From Xanthomarina gelatinilytica (lineage in GTDB: Bacteria > Bacteroidota > Bacteroidia > Flavobacteriales > Flavobacteriaceae): a stretch of DNA of 64,000 nucleotides. Shown here in pieces: positions 63,701 through 64,000 of this stretch. The position numbers and the translations under genes are program-made. Positions within the stretch are counted from its first letter, which is position 1. Each line of letters starts with the position of its first letter. A model generated the notes under the pieces. It did not search any database. It was given only the letters and a program-made list of their open reading frames with translations, and had not been told where the DNA came from. The stretch spans positions 1-64,000 of the forward strand of contig NZ_ANLA01000017.1 of assembly GCF_000348685.1 (NCBI RefSeq). Reading direction: 5' to 3'.

Positions 63701-63954
63701 TTGGAACCTGTTATATTTTTTAATTCCGTTGTGAGATTAAAGTCAGGCGTTGGGTTTTTGGTGTAGCCTAAAACATTCACAAATAGGTCAATTAAAAATT
63801 CGCCTTGGTATTGTTCCTCTTTTGAATTTCGGATGTTTTCTTGAATGGTCGGATTATGGAAATGGCTTATAAATCGCTCGTAAGCTTGATTGACTTTTTC
63901 GGACTCCAATCCTTTTAAGTATTTGTTTAGAACAGAGTTTTGAAATAAGCTCAT
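60772..63954 (-). CDS. type IIG restriction-modification enzyme (fused nuclease, adenine methyltransferase and specificity domain)
   Basis: A 1060-residue fusion. An N-terminal PD-(D/E)XK nuclease has Asp88 and the Glu102-x-Lys104 pair in AVIELKGTN. A helical linker follows, then an N6-adenine methyltransferase with motif I DPACGSGAFLNQ (about 438) and catalytic NPPYVRVQ (about 563). The last 400 residues contain a TaqI-like target-recognition region (GYIVNDNTYCLDDDKF, KKGGYFKISSKYLSEF) and a charged coiled coil. One protein should both methylate and cleave, as in Eco57I/MmeI-like systems. No separate S, R or BREX gene is in view. It is complete, with the start 46 bp from the window edge. Confidence 0.88.
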   Translation of the reverse strand: MSLFQNSVLNKYLKGLESEKVNQAYERFISHFHNPTIQENIRNSKEEQYQGEFLIDLFVNVLGYTKNPTPDFNLTTELKNITGSKKTDGAILKGENALAVIELKGTNTTDLSKVETQAFGYKNNQTGCNYVITSNFEKLRFYIDNAVDFEEFNLFQLSKERFDILWLCLSSEYLLKDIPKKIKDESLTQEENVTKKLYKDYASFRNEIFDAIQKENPEYGKLTLFKKTQKLLDRFLFIFFAEDRLLLPPNSIRSILNQWADLRDKYDEYFPLYNRFKKYFGYMNTGHKGQQHDIFAYNGGLFAPDEILDNIKINDELLYKHTLNLSNYDFESEVSVNILGHIFEHSLNDIDEIQAEIQGVATDQSKTKRKKDGVFYTPKYITKYIVDNTVGKLCEEKKTELDIQEAEYEKERKGRKSTTLKNLTQKLEDYRKWLLQITICDPACGSGAFLNQALEFLIAEHQYIDELQAKLFGDAMILSEVENSILENNLFGVDINEESVEIAKLSLWLRTAQKGRKLTSLNDNIKCGNSLIDDPTVAGDKAFNWHKEFPEVFAKGGFDVVIGNPPYVRVQNLDYLTIDFYKTNYDVCHQRVDLYLLFFEKGFTILNNKGILSYINPTMFINSDYGIGLRKFLKNTGILEIVDFGDLSIFADAITYTGIFTISKEKKSDFDYVKFDELIDLPNDLSNKSRIKIEIKGLSDEGWIYSSKEEKKILEKLETKIKLSDIAIINSGCFTGYDEAFFVDNNDINDYNLEKDLIFPVIMGKEPKRYSLNPPIKKAIYPYVNSNGKTELISEEALKNYPNTYNYLLKNKEKLLQRKDSRKTFKEMGRPWYSYTRKGLIEVFESDKILVGYIVNDNTYCLDDDKFIFSVGRVFGIVPQNNSLKFGLLGLLNSKVSKYLMKLKCPIKKGGYFKISSKYLSEFTILSEKHLLTLTDIVKEQINTNNIYNQNIENLLNLLINKFNINSSKKLETWHELEFGDFLKELEKARKKSAKENETEYSKLSLSEEAEWMQYFKEQKQKATELKAEIDKTDKEIDQMVYELYGLTDEEIAIVEDSTR

Positions 63955-63974
63955 AAAATTTTAATCTTTTCTTT

Positions 63975-63982
63975 CAAATTTA
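63975..63982 (-). promoter_or_regulatory. Bacteroidota -7 box for the type IIG gene
   Basis: On the minus strand it reads TAAATTTG, matching TAnnTTTG, 21 bp before the ATG. The -33 part lies at or beyond the window edge. Confidence 0.35.
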
Positions 63983-64000
63983 ATATAATTCCGAGCATTG

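Overview
The window looks like chromosome of a Bacteroidota bacterium, most likely a (marine) Flavobacteriaceae. The DNA is AT-rich. Two secreted proteins end in type IX secretion (T9SS) type A sorting domains, and one carries SprB-type repeats. There is a GH3-beta-lactamase fusion, a bacillithiol glycosyltransferase (BshA), a fused branched-chain 2-oxoacid dehydrogenase E1, and several upstream regions carry the Bacteroidota -7 box TAnnTTTG. No rRNA, tRNA, CRISPR array, insertion sequence or prophage was found.

Layout. 0-6.5 kb: an SDR gene remnant, an M16 zinc peptidase lipoprotein, a DUF1853 protein, a small exported protein, an OmpA lipoprotein and a universal stress protein. 6.5-12.4 kb: a frameshifted SprB-repeat/T9SS adhesin, a DEAH helicase, an RluE-like pseudouridine synthase, an exported protein, and a cluster of tiny genes (two tandem 28-residue paralogues plus a 43-residue ORF) closed by a terminator. 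12.4-21.4 kb: 3D-domain lipoprotein, M19 dipeptidase, E1 alpha-beta fusion, then a plus-strand run of 2OG-oxygenase, SUI1/YciH, DUF1835, nucleoside phosphorylase and an orphan solute-binding-like protein, followed by a small membrane protein and Ung. 21.4-28 kb: YfcC-type carrier, alpha/beta hydrolase, MutS2 without Smr domain, DCC thiol protein, RarD-like exporter.

28-34.7 kb is a minus-strand run: aroC, a dicarboxylate/amino-acid symporter, a GshB-like ATP-grasp ligase, a mercaptopyruvate sulfurtransferase, an N-formylglutamate-amidohydrolase-like enzyme and a DUF1704 (QEGLA) metalloprotease-like protein. The last four are tightly packed and may form an amide-bond making/breaking pathway. 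34.8-44 kb: a large FAD/Fe-S dehydrogenase, an outer-membrane-type protein, a nucleotidyltransferase and anomeric-kinase-like pair convergent with a GH109-like glycosidase (a plausible amino-sugar salvage locus), a zinc peptidase and a GH3-type acyl-adenylating enzyme. 44-49.8 kb: bshA, GH3-beta-lactamase fusion, small lipoprotein, TerC. 49.8-59.9 kb: a CUB/FN3 T9SS protein, the parE-membrane protein-parC overlapping operon, an outer-membrane-type protein and ychF.

60.0-64.0 kb is accessory: an intergenic array of 25 consecutive 21-bp units (plus two degenerate units), then a complete type IIG restriction-modification protein. The observations I rate highest are the tandem 28-residue microproteins, the 21-bp array and the ATP-grasp/QEGLA operon.
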